From: Butyrivibrio sp.
Lineage (GTDB): Bacteria > Bacillota_A > Clostridia > Lachnospirales > Lachnospiraceae
Direction: 5' to 3'
Assembly: GCA_017996845.1 (NCBI GenBank)
Contig: JAGOGF010000155.1
Coordinates: 1-5,444, forward strand
DNA: 5,444 bases
This document shows, in pieces, positions 5,387-5,444 of the stretch. The position numbers and the translations under genes are program-made. Below the pieces are notes generated by a model that saw only the letters and a program-made list of their open reading frames with translations, was not told the DNA's origin and ran no database searches. Within the stretch, counting starts at the first letter, position 1; each line of letters starts with the position of its first letter.

Positions 5387-5444
5387 TGTGGATTAGTTTT
5401 TTTCTCCTACCACTTTGATGGTTGCTGAGAGGCTCTAACCACAG
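5386..5444. repeat. Imperfect palindrome between the right repeat and the window end
   Basis: CTGTGGATTAG (5386-5396) pairs with CTAACCACAG (5435-5444) as a 10-bp stem with one bulged A. Inside, ACCA (5409-5412) pairs with TGGT (5419-5422). The outer arm starts on the last base of the 69-bp repeat and the other arm ends at the last base of the window. No coding sequence is present. It may be part of a structured leader for the minus-strand gene, or the spacer of a larger palindrome. Confidence 0.7.

Noticed and set aside
5413..5444. GCTGAGA (5424-5430) resembling the thiamine pyrophosphate riboswitch, together with CTTGAACAGG in the repeat
   Set aside because: The partner elements are missing: no GGGGTGC-like upstream arm and no GCGnAGGGA downstream. 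The CTTGAACAGG in the right copy is on the opposite strand, and the left copy could follow only if the window ends were joined.

Overview
The window looks like chromosomal DNA from a low-to-moderate GC Gram-positive of the Clostridia, most likely a Lachnospiraceae gut anaerobe. The reasons are the glyA sequence type, an XRE regulator coupled to a small membrane protein, consensus TTGACA/TATAAT promoters, AGGAGG ribosome binding sites, and T-tailed intrinsic terminators after most transcription units. This placement comes from family resemblance only.

Layout. A 69-bp sequence at the left edge (1-69) returns as a perfect inverted copy at 5318-5386, enclosing about 5.25 kb. Directly inside the left copy is glyA (77-1315), whose Shine-Dalgarno is the last six bases of the repeat; it ends at a strong terminator. 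Next is a two-gene operon (1518-2209) of a small Cro/CI-type regulator and a four-helix membrane protein, with a 17-bp-spaced promoter embedded in symmetric GTAAAG-type sites that suggest autoregulation. Between 2210 and 2945 lie a terminator-like hairpin, AT-rich spacer, a full-consensus promoter, a roughly 260-nt leader, a 33-codon charged small ORF and another terminator. A membrane-anchored GH3-like (NagZ-type) protein follows (2946-4424). A bidirectional terminator separates it from a convergent minus-strand gene (4484-5263) encoding a serine-rich protein resembling the C-terminal part of the flagellar cap protein FliD. Upstream of that gene are a leader hairpin, the right copy of the repeat, and a 58-bp imperfect palindrome reaching the window edge.

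The genes do not form one pathway: one-carbon/serine-glycine metabolism, a regulator-membrane protein pair, a surface-anchored glycosidase-like protein and a possible surface or flagellar protein are separate transcription units. The most unusual feature is the long perfect inverted repeat. Inversion between the copies would swap the upstream sequence serving glyA and the FliD-like gene. The palindrome also appears to continue if the two window ends are joined, so an assembly effect (contig ended or folded at a repeat, or a circular path) is a serious alternative. No recombinase, transposase or cas gene is present in the window.
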